A DNA stretch of 64,000 nt from Bryopsis sp. KO-2023 (lineage: Eukaryota; Chlorophyta; Ulvophyceae; Bryopsidales; Bryopsidaceae): positions 2,852,001 to 2,916,000 of the forward strand of contig BSYQ01000003.1 of assembly GCA_030272585.1 (NCBI GenBank), written 5' to 3'. Position 1 is the first letter of the stretch; each line of letters begins with the position of its first letter. The translations under genes and the position numbers were made by a program. The notes under the pieces were generated by a model. That model saw nothing but the letters and a program-made list of their open reading frames with translations, was not told the DNA's origin and made no database searches. Below are positions 20,220 through 32,795 of this stretch, in pieces.

Positions 20220-21620
20220 ACCCCCAGCTTTTGTGCCAACATGAACAACGGTTCATCGGGTTGGTTGATGATCATTTCCATCGCATCCGCCTTTTGTTTT
20301 TCGGGCACCACCTCCGATTCCAAAATTGCATGAAGTCCCCCCCCGATTTGCCCGTCTTGTCGGGGTATCAGGTTACTCGTCGTCCATTATTGCAGACATC
20401 ATAAATAAAAACTTTCGTCAGAAAAGCCTCAGCGTGAGCAAAGGTCCTTGCTGAAAAAAGGAGTTGGTCTGTGAGTGAGCTTTGTGGTTTGTGGTGCACG
20501 GGGAAATTGAGGATTGTTTTTCGTGGACGACTATTCCTTGTCCTGTTTGTTAGTCCAAGACCAAGACCACGTACTTCCTTTTTTCTTTTTCTGTCCCGCA
20601 GATCGTTCGTTTTGGTGTCCCGCAGATCGTTCGCTTTGGTGTCCTCCAGTCACGACGAGTGTCGACCACCCACGCCGGAGTGGCGACCTTTTCAGCGACC
20701 ACGACTTGTTTTGATTACCCTTTCGTTCGTGTCAACACGTAGTGGCGCTCTCTTTCTCTGTCCGACTCCGCCACGAGTGTTTCTGTCGCCTTTCACTGTT
20801 CCACTTTGGGACAAAGGCACCCAGTGGCCAACTGTGCCGACAAATCAACTCGAGTCCTTCCTTGCACACAATAGCGAACGCCCTTTGTCAAAAAGTACTG
20901 ACGTCCAAGTTTATACCCAGCACTAACGACGTTTTCTACTTTTACCAAGACGTCAGGAAGTCAAAATCCTTCCCACAACGACTCAATCGACTCAGCCAGC
21001 ACGCACCCAACACGCGACTGACACAACTCTTCACGATGGCAAGCCGCAAGAGCGAAAAAACAGACCCCCAAGAGCCAAAGTTCCTCTGGCTGGTCGAAAA
21101 AAGTTGTTACTTGAAAGATGGTACAGATCTCGCTGAAAAAAACAGATGGCTTTTCGATTCTTGCCTTCAGTTGGGTGTTATCGTCGCATCAAAAACGATG
21201 GTCTGGTCGACAAGAACGACTCCAAAAATATCTGGACACCCAAGGGGCTCTCTTTTCGACCAGGCCACCGGTTTCGACACCGACAAGAGGTTTCTGGGAG
21301 CGAGGAAAACATCCTCACTGAGCTTCTTTGTATGTTGGGTGCTTTGATATCTTCCGCGAGCGGTTGCGGGTAGAAATCACAGGTCCAAGACGTCAGTTAC
21401 ATCCAGTAATAGATGCATGCCCCGACGGCTGATAACTCTTGACCTCGACCCGCGTTGTGGACCGCCACCATGACCTCACTCGCGAGAAGGTGTTTGTGGG
21501 GCGTCCCTATCTTGGGAAACCAGCGCCGAGGGTTCCACACCCCTGACGTCCCGTTTCGACGAACGATTCAAACCAGCATGCAAATATGTTTTATGGCGGA
21601 CATGATCTAAAAGTACCCAC
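20220..21620. other. Intergenic, no supported gene
   Basis: About 1.4 kb lies between the repeats and the WDR6 gene. The longest frame (20742-21347, +) has no recognisable domain and atypical composition. I see no RNA gene or clear transposon ends. Confidence 0.5.
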
Positions 21621-21622
21621 GT

Positions 21623-24600
21623 TCAATGGTAACCAACACTCTTGGGCAAACATTCCTGATGAAATTCGAACACCTCAACACCTCGACCCACCACCACAAT
21701 CTCAAACTGCAGACCCCCCCCAACACACGTCACTGCCAAATCTGCAGGCTCGGGGACCGCACATGTTATGGCTTTTATCTCGGATACTCCATACTTTTGA
21801 TCCTGATTGGCAGAACACTCCAACAATTCCAATTCCCAGCCCCTCAACTTCTGATCAAGACCAACTGAAAAAATATTCTCTCCATTTGTCCAAATGCCCC
21901 GCAATGCAGACGCATGAGCATTGGCAATTCTAACAACTGAGGCATTCCACAATTCACTTTTCAGGAACTGGTGTGCATCCCTTCGGGAAAATGGACCCAG
22001 ATCAATGGTCACCTTCTCGGAGTCCCTAAAACTGTCTTTCACGCTCATCCTAACACAGCTCAGCAGTTGATCATCTCCACCTGACACCAGAGTAACCAGA
22101 GACAGGCCATTGTCTCCCACCTCGGTCATGGCGACACTCATGCAATTCACCCCTGACTGATGCACTTTCTCCAGTACACATACCGGTTCCAGACTAGCAC
22201 TGTTCCATCCATTCCTCCAGTTTGCAGCGAATCGATGAATCACATCTTCCACTTCCCAAATCCCAATACTGCCATCTGTTGCACCAGTGAAGATCCAACT
22301 ACCCCTGTGTTTCACATGATCTAATGACAACACTGGCTGTTGGTGGTGTATCATGTCTGCCACCACCTTCCACGATGGTGGGTTATCAACCAAAGCCATC
22401 ATTCTCAAGAAACCATCCGAAGAAGATAATACTACAACTGCTGTGAGATCTGACAAGGCATTGGTGGTAACGCTGCTTGCAGCATCACAATGGGACACAT
22501 GGACAATGGACACCCCCAACAGTCTACTTTGTGCGCCAGCCATCAGACACCTCCTGTTGGCCTTTGGCCTGAGGCCTTCTCTGGCTGGGAGCAAACCGCA
22601 AAGCATGTGTACCTGGCAACGGCACCTATCATCAAAGAAGCAAGGCAACCACCTGTTAGTAGTTTGGCCAAGGAAGCCAATCCTTTCCAGACCACAAGGA
22701 GCTTCCTGGAGGCTATTTCATCATGGATCCAGCACCAAGACCAAGATACCTTTCCCTCTCAGCATCAGTTTCGTTCCATTCGATGGTGAGAGTCCATGCC
22801 ATCACTACTTCCTTAGCACCAACTGTCACCAACAGCCACCGGTCTGCACACCAAAAAACTGCTTCATCTCATGTTCGACACTATTTTGCGCAGAAGCACT
22901 CGGTCCTGAGAGTCTGCACCATACCTCCTTCGCCACGAGCACTTGGCAGCCTGTGCGCAGTAATGGCCTTTATAGCTGTGCCACCGTTGGACCTCCCCAA
23001 TTCTCCACTCCAAGAAAAAGGATCCATAGCAGATTCTGCAAGGCCACACAATGTTGCTCATCCAACTCAAATTCCAGGCTTTGTCACGCACTGGCGACAG
23101 GACAGGATGGAATCGTGCGGCCCTTGGCAATGAACAGTACCAGAACCTCTAGACTTGTGCATCAGGCCCCTCAAAACTCCTTCGTCCGAGCCTGTGAGGA
23201 TCAGCAAGCCATGACCCTCATCCACAGGAGGTGTGAGCGCAAAACAGCAGGAAATTTCTCTTCCATGATGGCTGGCATGCAGGACTGGAACATCAGGTGA
23301 CCTGGGTGATCTACTCCATCAGTGCTTTGCAACCAAGAGAAGGAGGAAAACTAATGGAAAGAGTCATCCAACACACCAAGTCTCAGCATCGGCTTTTGAG
23401 GTGTTCTCCATGATGAACACAACCCCATCCTTGTGGAAAGCAAACATGAAAGCACCAGACTCCTTGACAACTCCAAAGGCATGTGGACGATTTCTTCCAC
23501 CACATTCCCATCTCGCCAGCTCTGTGCTGTGGCGACAGCTCCACAAGATGAAGCACGTTGATTGAAATCCACCAATGGTGAGCCCACCAGTTCCTTCAAA
23601 ATCCAAGAGCACCTGCAACGCAAAGGGATGCAGTCTACAGTTTTTCCCCGATTCATGTTCGACAATTACTGCCTGCAAGCTTTCCATATCTGCCTACCTC
23701 AGGAGTAGATATGCTGCCAGTGGATTCATCTCCTACGAGCTGAATGGGGTTCCCTAAACTAAACGTTTTTAGGCAACCATCTTGACCACCAGTGACAAAG
23801 TGTGAGGAAGACCTAGCATCTGCCGCAATCAGTCCAACTGGGTGACTCCCATGCACGCCCTTCACAAAACCCAATGACTCCTGTGGGACAATCACAAATA
23901 GGTTGTTTCACTTTATAACTGATGAAGAACAAAACATTTCGTCCCCACAACCGCAACATGAAGCACTTGGATCTCAGTTCTGTGGGGATGGAGCCGTAAG
24001 GCAACCATCTAAAGTTTCTGTTGAGTATAAATCTGCACTTGTAATCACCGGCTCGGATCCCTCCCTGACAGCCCACGCCATAACGCCTCCCTTCAAGTCC
24101 CCAGCAGCAAGAAACAAGTCTTCGCCCACCAGCAGCGCTGTGCCACACACTAGTCTTGATCTCAGGCACGATTTGACTCTGCAAATAAGTTGTGGAATGG
24201 TCTGTGTCTCAGAGGAATCCCACTCAACCCTCCAACACGCCATGGAACCGCATCCGTCCATTGTACACACCAGCGCAGACACAGCATCCCCGCTGGAGGG
24301 AAGCCGTGGGCCCCAGGTCACCTTCAAGACGGGAATGCAACCATGCGCTTGCCATTCCAAGGCTGCATCAATTGGAACAGACGGTCAACAGACACACTCG
24401 CAACCGGCTGTAGCCAACAAATGCCCCGAAACAAGCTCTCACCTCCCACAAGGTTTTCCTCCACTGAAGAACAAGGCACAAAAGCGACCACGCCAATGCC
24501 TTTGCAATGACCAGCACACACGCAGTCCAAACCATTATGTCCGACTACGTCAATGTCTACCAATGGTCCAGGATCTGTGCACTTGAAAACCTCGGACCAG

Positions 24601-26463
24601 ACAGTTCCCTCCCCACCAACCCCAAAGCCAGCAACCATAAGGATGCGTCCACTGCCTGTGGCAAGGAAAATGCGATCAAGATTGGAGCCCACTCCCACGC
24701 CACGCACAACTTCATCTTTCTGGATTTCGACTCTTGTGGCAACAGCAAGACCAGCAACAGCAGAGCATGGTGCTTCTTCCAATTCTTCTTCCAGGCCACG
24801 AAGATCCCACATTTTTATGGAGCCATCAGCACCTCCAGTCAATAGCAGCTGACCAGCAAATTGACAGCACCATATACCCCTTCCATGGTGTCCCTGCAGC
24901 AGAGTAGCAGCCCCATCAGACCCTCTTCCAACACTTCCACAGCGGCTGGGCCATCCAATCAACCAACACAGGAGGTGGCACATGGGAGATCACCTTCAAG
25001 CATTTGAGTTCTGATCCATCGACGAGAGACCAAAGTCTGCAGGTACAGTCCTCGCTGGCCGTCGCAACCATGCCATCGCAGAGAGCTGCATCCCATACTC
25101 GGCCTTTGTGACCATACCTCCTGAGAAGAGGCGCTACCTCAACAAGGGATTCCACCTCCTGGACAGGATTTTACACAAACCCTTCAGCAGACAAACGCCG
25201 GCACGTTGCAATATATATATATACCTCTTCTAGGTACAAATGGCACATTGAGGCGTGCTCAGTTCACCTGGCCAATATCCCAAATCGCAAAAGTACGGTC
25301 CTCTGATGCCGAAATGACCAAGGTGCCATCGTGGGACAATCGCAACCTGGATTGCAGAGAACTGCTTCAACCACTCTTTTTTATTGCTGGTGAATAAGGT
25401 TAAAGAAGCCCCCTCCAACAGAGATTGCCAGTCCACCTTAAAACAGCTCCTTGGTGTTGCGAAAGTTTCATGGAGGGCTCCACCATGGCGTCACCCCCGA
25501 GACAGTCACATTTCCAGACATATATATCGTTGAACATCGTCCCTGATGCAACCAAGAGTCTTGGTTCATCTTGCTCCCCATCTGCCCAAAACGCCATGGA
25601 ATACAACATGGTTTGCACTGATGACTTAAACTGCCGCAGCATTGTGAAGGACGGGTCATGCTTGGACAACCTCCCAGAGTACATCCCAACTGAGTTGTCA
25701 CTTAGACCTATAGCAACGTGCATCAGCCGACCTCCCCCTGGGTCCACCGCAACATCAAGAATCTTGACAGCCATCAGCCAATGGACAAAGGGGTCTGGAT
25801 CCAGGAGAGCATCAAAGTCTGGGGCTCCTCGCATGCATGAAGTCAAATTTTGTATTTCATAAACCTAAATTATCCAGGACACTGGTTGACAAATGAAGAA
25901 TATGAACCCATTGCATGGATTTCTTGCTCTGTTTGCAGCCAACTTGAATTAAACTGCATAGATTGTCAGATTACCAGAGCACGACGGGTACCTTGAGAGA
26001 TCGTGACCCATGAACAGCCACCAAGAGTCCTGTCTTGGTGCATGTTTGAATTCCATGCACTCGAATACCTTCCAGCACGGCATGAGACATGACAAGGGAT
26101 CGAGAAGGAATGTCAAAAACCTTAAGGTAGGGTCCCATTCCTGGAAAGGGATGGCAGGCAAGTTGGTCTCTCAATTCAGCCGCCCCACAGGACACACATC
26201 ACAGTTTTCACTTGTTCCTGATGTAGAATCGATCGCATGAGCTCTGAATGTACAAAGTCTAATGCAAGGGAAAGAAATGACAAGGGAATGGGAATGCAAT
26301 CCTTGAACCAAGGAAAAAATATATAAAAAAAAGCAAGGCAGAGTCGAATCACGAGTCTACGTTCCCGACACGAGTCCGCACCAGCCAAGCACAGATGCCT
26401 CCCTTCATAGTGCAGCGCTTCCAGCGCACTCACATCGCCAAAATACCCCCCGCAAGAAAACAT
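21623..26463 (-). CDS. WDR6: WDR6-like WD40 protein (tRNA 2'-O-methylation partner)
   Basis: This multi-exon gene encodes a large WD40-repeat protein. WDR6 (yeast Trm734) pairs with the FTSJ1/Trm7 methyltransferase to modify the wobble position of certain tRNAs; that role is from the family. Sequence support: an N-terminal exon reading YFGDVSALEALHYEG joins at a clear donor/acceptor (26.43 and 26.13 kb) to GMGPYLKVFDI and EGIRVHGI. Later exons give ASEDRT, GHKGRVWDAALCD, ASEDCTCRLWS, HHGRGIW and GGADGSIKMWDL, all typical of WDR6. The last exon holds SGGDDQ, FSVGLDQKLRGWEL and VVVGRGVEVFEF before the stop. The ATG at 26463 follows an in-frame stop and is the only candidate in that exon. Exon joints in the middle (22.7-25.9 kb) were not all resolved. 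Confidence 0.85.
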
Positions 26464-26945
26464 GAGAGTTCCAACTGTCTCTGTTGATTTGGTGCAATGG
26501 CATCATCTCTCTACTGCACATTTGAAATCGTGGAATGGACACAACATGTGTTCCGTCATCTGTCTCCTTTTCATAGTGTGATATCACGTTGATGTGGGGT
26601 TTGTGCTATGATTCGTGTGGGTCTCTGTCCAGCCAATCAAACAACGGGAAGGCTATGACAGAGGGGTATAAAACAAACACTGCTGTTTGGTGCAGGACGA
26701 TTCCAGAATCAGCAGTTACATCTGCCTAGAAAAAGCACACCCACAAACTCCCAATATTTTTGAACCTTGAGCTCCCAAGTTAATTCCAGCGACACAATGC
26801 TGTTCAGAGCTGCACCACGACCCAATCCCACTAAATCACAACATCCTTATTTGATCACAGAAAATTTGTCCGATACCCCTACCCCTTTTCTAAAAAGGAT
26901 CCACTCCCTCAACTGCCAGAAACACCCCAGACGGACAATATCAAT
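26464..26945. other. Intergenic between WDR6 and sulfotransferase genes
   Basis: A CCAAT-like AGCCAATCA (about 26631) and GGGTATAAAAC (about 26666) lie on the + strand with normal promoter spacing, pointing away from WDR6. No convincing + strand coding exon follows. Confidence 0.4.
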
Positions 26946-28857
26946 TTACACAAGCATATCTTTCCTGGATTTGTAGCGCCTCTGCGTCACACCGACCCCC
27001 ACATGTGTCACATCCCCATGATGTGTGCTTGTATTTGGATTTAGTGCTGCAGGCGTTGGCACTTCAGTCAGGGCTGGGACTGGTACTCCAACTGCCACTG
27101 TAGTTGGTGCCTCTAAAGGTACGCCAGTCTCAAGGGAAGGAAATGCAGTGGGATAGTCCATCTGTGTCGCCAGTTTGTTCAGCATTGCCCTTGTGGTAGT
27201 GTTGCTGTACAACATCTTTCGCAAATCATCCTTGTCATGCTTGCCTTCCGTGATATGATTTTCCACTTGGTATGCCCTCCGCTCGATCTCTGGCATGCTG
27301 CTTAAATCAAATATCATGGCAATCTACAGGCACACCGATTGTGTCACGCTATAAACACCTTTTCACAGACGATTCTGTCTGCCACAAAATGAGACTGCCA
27401 CACACAAACCAATTACCTGCATGACTTTCTCTGAGCCTTTTTTCTTGGTGATTTCCAGATGATCCAATGCGGTTTTCACAGTCTGCTCAAACTCTTTCTT
27501 GAAACTCTCAAAATGGAGATTTTTTGCAGAGGACAATAGAGCCATGTCCCTGTAGTTCCTGGTCATTCTGTAGATTTCTTCCATTTCCACCGTGAACTCG
27601 CAAAGAATGCCAAGCTCCGGTGGAAGCTGCTGGAGAACCTGTAATTTTTGAACACCACACAGGCAAAAACCACTGAACAAAAGCACAGAGAAGACAGAAG
27701 GGGGTGGGTTCGTGTGCATCAGGAATTAAGCCTACCTTGTAGTATGGCACTGTTGCATACTGTTCCTGCAAATCCATTGGAAGGATTTCCAGAGCATCAG
27801 GCTTTGCATTGTACAACCATTCTTCAGGTGGAGGATCTTGCTGGTGATATAGGTACGCAGAAATCAAAACCTCCACTGGATTCCGAACAACATGGGCCAC
27901 AGGAATTACGGCAGTCTGCAGCAGCAACATTATTCCTTACTTCAGCTCTTGATGTACGAGGAGGTCAGGGACGACCCAACAGAGTTGCAGACAAGTCATA
28001 CCTGTGGATCTTGCTGAATAACCTTGCATGCCCCCAGCCAGCAATCATAATCTAGAGGTTTACAGTACATTCCTACATCCTGTCCCTCCGGGCATTCCTC
28101 TGTGAATCCGTGCATCGTGACGACTACCCTCTCAGTAGCGTTCCAGTAGCGTTGATAAAGCAAAGTCCGAGTGGCGTTTGGTTCTTGGAGCTTGAAGGGC
28201 TCGTCGACTCGCTCATAATCCATCAGGAACACCTCACACAAGCGCTCACCCATGTTTTGAAACAATACAGTTCCTGTCCGATGATGTGTGGAAATTACTG
28301 CACCAACAGGCGTTTTTTCAGCTGCCAGGCCAACACCCACAGCAGGATCCTGGCTGGGTATTTTCTCCATCGCAGGATCGCTTGATCTGCAACAAGTACA
28401 CCATGAGAAATATTGGCTCCTGTTCGAGTTGTCTTTCAACAGAAAAAACGAACCTGACTGGAAGTCATTGTGTCTACCTGAAGGTGGAATTCATCATGGG
28501 AGTCCACCATGATTCTCCCTCGTCTTTGGGATATGTGTACAAGCCTATTCCCACAACAAGGAGCGTAGCCAGAATGCACAGCGTGCTCATTTGCATCCTA
28601 CACCTCCACGAAGCGCGAAAAGCCTTGGGGCCCGTACAACAATTCACCACTGCCGCCAAGCATCCAATCACCGCGTCGATTTCCGAGTATTCGTGTGATT
28701 TTTTCGGTTCAAGAGCCCCCGCCCACGCGTAAGGGTGCTCCGGAGCCGACGATTGGGATGAAACCTCGCTGGACCCGTGCGCTTCTGGGGAACCTGCTAG
28801 CTGCTGTGGGGACGGAAATTCCGTGGCCGAGTCATCCGGCCTTGATCGCCGCAACAT
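26946..28857 (-). CDS. Sulfotransferase-like type II membrane protein
   Basis: Five exons read by eye: 28857-28491, 28390-28003, 27919-27735, 27638-27415 and 27326-26946. The N-terminus (MLRRSRPDD) is cytosolic-like. One transmembrane segment (STLCILATLLVVGIGLYTY) follows near residue 95, as in Golgi type II enzymes. Exon 2 has GAVISTHHRTGTVLFQNM, resembling the 5'-phosphosulfate loop of sulfotransferases, and exon 3 has VAHVVRNPVEVLISAYLYH, resembling the 3'-phosphate motif (R and S). These motifs bind PAPS in the family. The substrate is unknown; a cell-wall or Golgi glycan is likely. Exon 5 ends in a Pro/Val/Thr-rich tail and KSRKDMLV. The gene is divergent from the pTAC13-like gene with 455 bases between starts. 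Confidence 0.7.
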
Positions 28858-29311
28858 TCTGCAAGATCGCGCCACAAACGATTGACACGAGCCACCACCA
28901 CAACAGACAGAGCTCCACGCTTGGAAGGGTGGGGTAGGACAATCCGACACTCGAACAACGCATTTGTCCTCAAGACTTACCTTGCAATCCAATCCGATCT
29001 TGCAAAAAGGCGGCGGAGGGAATCTCCCAAAGCAGGAATTCAGAAGCAGCGAACCTGGATGCGTTGGCGTACGCGGGGTTTGTTTGGTCATTGGTGTTCG
29101 TGTGGACACACATTTCGCTGTGGTGATGGAACGTGCCACACCGCTCCTCGTTTTTCTCGGATCGCACTGCTGCACCAGTACGTTGATTCACCCATTCTTT
29201 CTATTTTTTCACGTTCAGCAGAATGAGAAGATCGCGGAGTCTGGCACTTCTTCAGAAATCGTTGCATGTCGGAACGCCAGAAACACAGTGCTTGTCAGCA
29301 AATCGGCGGCG
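28858..29311. other. Shared 5' region of divergent genes
   Basis: The 454 bases separate the start codons of the sulfotransferase-like gene (minus) and the pTAC13-like gene (plus), a candidate bidirectional promoter. No TATA box stands out. Confidence 0.4.
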
Positions 29312-32265
29312 ATGCCACCCACCGCTGTCCCTGCGACGACCAACCAAACGCGCGTCTCGGTTGACGTGCTGTATAGAGTTCGCCCATGCACTCGACGCAA
29401 CAAGGATTCTCTCAGGTCACGTTCGCACCGTTGTCGAGCGAGACGTACAAACAAGGAAGACGCTGTTGTGACGGACAGTGGCTACACCAGGGAGGGCGTC
29501 CAAGTTGATGGGATTCGCAAGCAGCTGAGCTGGGGTTCTCCAAGTACTGACGAAGCCGATGAAATTCTGGGCTCTACTAGAAGCGGGAGACGCAGCAAAA
29601 AGCTGCAAGGTCCCGGCGAGTCTGACGAGCCCTCAACGAACAAGAAATCCACTGCTTCTTCGCCAGTGTTGGAGTCTCGAACCCAGCCCGTCCCTGGATA
29701 CAAGGAAGTCGACGGGTACAAAAATTGTGCAAGCAAGTGAACTGACGTGTCTCCTGACGTCGAAACGAGTTGAAGCGTTTGCGTTGTCTTGACTTGCTTC
29801 CACGGTTTCACTTGTGATTTCACTTGCATTCAGATCCATGGTGAAGGACAGCGGATGCTTTGGAAGAGGCATGCGATGGTACCTCTTGTCGGTGAGAGAG
29901 GGACATCTTGAAGGCTTGAGTGTGTTGCTTTTGTCCATGATTGTGGAGAATCGAAGAATTTTATGTCACGAATGTGCTGTTTTTCCTCCCAGACAAACTA
30001 CCGAAAGGAGAAAAGGGCTGTTGAGCACCTGATGGCCGAAATTCCAAAACTACCTCCGCTGGCTGCTGCAAATGGCGAATTGTCAGAGCGCAAATTCTCT
30101 GTGTGGCATCCAACGAAAGAGACCCAAGCATGGAATAACGGGTTGGTGAAACATGCAGGGGACTACATGAGGAGCTGGCCACTCTAGCCAAAAAATCTTA
30201 ATTGTCTCTGGAAGCATTATCCCCATCGGGATGCACATCCAACAGAATGGAGGTCATTTCGTTCAACACCATCAGTGCAGCATTGAGTGGCTTCTTAGGG
30301 ACTGGACAAAGGATGAACTCTTGCATACCGGTTCTGTAGGACAAAGAAGATGAGCAAAAAAACCTTGAAGTATGCAAATGGAGATAGCATCTTCTTGGAA
30401 TGTGTAATGGACAATGAAATCTTCAACCTCGTCAAGGGAGCCATCATGATTCGATCTTTCAAGGATATGCATCCCCTGATGGTAAACAATTTTCTTTGGA
30501 GTTGGAGCTGGTTGCACGTCTATATATCGCCTGGAAAAAACAATCAGTGTAGTTCTTTTCCAGGACTGGGTTCCCATGCCATGCACAGATGCCCTGATTC
30601 AAAATGCCTATGATTGGATATGGGAAGACCACGATGTTGATGAGCAAGAAACGCATCGCCGTCTGGAAGGCAGTGAGTTCGAGGTACGTCCTTCTCCTCC
30701 CAGAAGTCCCGCTGATAACTAGCCACTCTGACACTGATGGCTCAATGTGTGGGATACTGTCAGGTTGCAAAAGAGTATCTTTTTATCCCGGATGTTGATG
30801 AGGACCCCCAGTCGACAGATGATGCAGTGGAATTCATTGATCTTGTTACTGCTGGAAAGAGTGTGGAGGAGAATGCACAGGCGTTGAGGGAAAAGAGAGA
30901 GCAGGAAGAAAACAAGGCGCTTGATCGCATAGTCAAGAAACAGAGGTGCACAGCACTGGAAGTCTGTGAATGTATTGAAGCATTATTCACTGAGGCACGC
31001 AATCACCCATTTCTCTGTGTGCATCAGGCCCCGTAAATCTCGACGGCGCAGGGATGACAGTCGTTCACGTTCAAGGGATGACAATTCAAGATGGTATGTT
31101 GGCATAGAACTAAAGAGGGGATCAGTCAACGATAATTCTCAATGATTGGCAATCACGCAATGCGAGATTTCTGCTTTGCAGGAGCAAATCTGGGGATAAA
31201 CCAGGCAGGGCAAGCAGGTCAGACCAGGACTGGTTTGAATCCCCAGCAGTGTCTGCATCATCATCAGCTGGTGGTGCTGCAGACTGGGATTCTGGGGGAC
31301 AGGTTTCAGATGAGCAATCATGGAGTAAATCTTCTGACAAAGATTTGGCCTCATGGGATGCAGAATGGGAGAATAAAGGAGAGGTGAGGCATCCTCTTAG
31401 TACTCAGGTGATATTCCCACCTTTGAATATCTGAGTTTTTGGACTTTCAATGAAGGAATATGGTGTTTGTTTCCAGGAAGAATCTGTCGAGAAGATCAGC
31501 CGTGACGCTCTTGGTGAAGATACATCAACACAAGAAGCGAAATTCGATCCTCCAGCTGATGATGATCTCAGCGATCTCATTTCAGATTTTAGCGCCAGCT
31601 GGGGGGATGTCGCTCCTGTGGAAGAGGGCAAGCAAGCCATGGGCGAAGAAGAGTCGGAAGCCGATATTGCAAGCTTGTTTGTGGATAAATGGGATGATCC
31701 TGGAGTGGACACTGATGATGCAGTGGAATTCTCGAACGATTTTGATGGGGAAGGCGAAGGATGGGGGTTGGATAGTTCTTTAATGGACAGCCTGGGCGAT
31801 GCTGACCCATTGGAAAGAGCTGATGATTTGATATCGTCAACGAACAAGAGGGCTGAAGGGGATAGGGGTGATGATTCCCTGGCACAGATCCCTGTTCCAT
31901 TGCCACCACCTGAAAAGAAGGTGGCCCCCCGCCAGAGTTGGAAGAAGGTATCGCTTCAGAACTCTCACCTATGTGTAAAATGGTGTTATTCTATATATAA
32001 CACCATATATAACAAGGTGAAATTTGTGCTGTGTTGTGTGCAGGGGGAGCCATCTGTGACTGCAGACGATGCATCGTCGAAAACCACAGTTCCTGGAAAT
32101 GGGTTTGGTGTGGGAGATTCGATTGCTGTCGTGTCAGGTCCCTTCCAGGAGTTTGGGGGCAAGGTGGTTTCCGAAGTTTCAGAATCGAGGATAAAAGTTG
32201 AGCTGGATATCTTTGGGAGGTCCACAACAGTGGAAATCGATGTAGACTCTTTGGAAAAGAAATGA
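29312..32265 (+). CDS. Plastid NusG-like protein (pTAC13-type)
   Basis: Ten exons were read from splice sites: 29312-29736, 29834-29891, 29993-30145, about 30350-30481, 30564-30683, 30764-30945, 31028-31093, 31181-31383, 31477-31947 and 32044-32265. The first exon is Ser/Arg/Thr-rich like a transit peptide. Exons 2-4 together give an NGN domain: RWYLLS joined to TNYRKEKRAVEHL, then FSVWHPTKE and GDSIFLECVMDNEIFNLVKG. The last exon holds a KOW motif (VGDSIAVVSGPFQEFGGKV, FGRSTTVEIDVDSL). NusG/pTAC13 proteins accompany plastid RNA polymerase. The linker between NGN and KOW is unusually long (about 400 residues) and very acidic, with SWD/DW repeats and an RS-rich stretch. Start choice (gcggcgATG) is by context. 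Confidence 0.75.
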
Positions 32266-32795
32266 AGGGCAGGTGGTTTGGTGGAAGGCCAATTTGCAGA
32301 CTGGCTGCAGGGTAGGTGTAGTCTTTGGTTTTGGATATCAAAATTCTCAAAATTGTGTCAGGCTTTGCTGTCCTGTAGACTTTTGGAAAATTCAAGTTTC
32401 TCCTGGGCATACTTTGCGTCTCCTGTAAATCGGTCGAAAGACCGAAATCCCCAGGCCGTGAATTCCTAGGTAGCCACACAAAGCTCAAAATTGAGAGTGG
32501 ATCCCGCCCTGTTGCATATGATGATGTTTTTGCTGTGGAGCTGTTGCTTACTTTGGATGCCGGGAGTCTGTCAAGCTGTCCCAAGTATATCCACAACACC
32601 ACACTTGTACATAAAATGAACACGGATGTTCCAGTCCAGCACAGATATAAATCTGCCACCATCCCTTGGACGTCACAGCAAAAGCCGCTCTTTATATCCC
32701 TACAAACACCAATCATATTCAAGAGAAAATCATGTTTGTCGTTGGTTCTGGGGTCCAAAAATGAAATAAATAAAATAAATGAAATGAACTAAATG
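32266..32795. other. Intergenic between convergent genes
   Basis: The 530 bases hold the 3' regions of two convergent genes. An (AAATAAAT)-like A/T run lies near 32761-32790. Nothing else is supported. Confidence 0.4.

Noticed and set aside
20742..21347. A 201-codon + strand frame
   Set aside because: No domain, unusual composition, inside a repeat-rich stretch and with no splice or promoter support.
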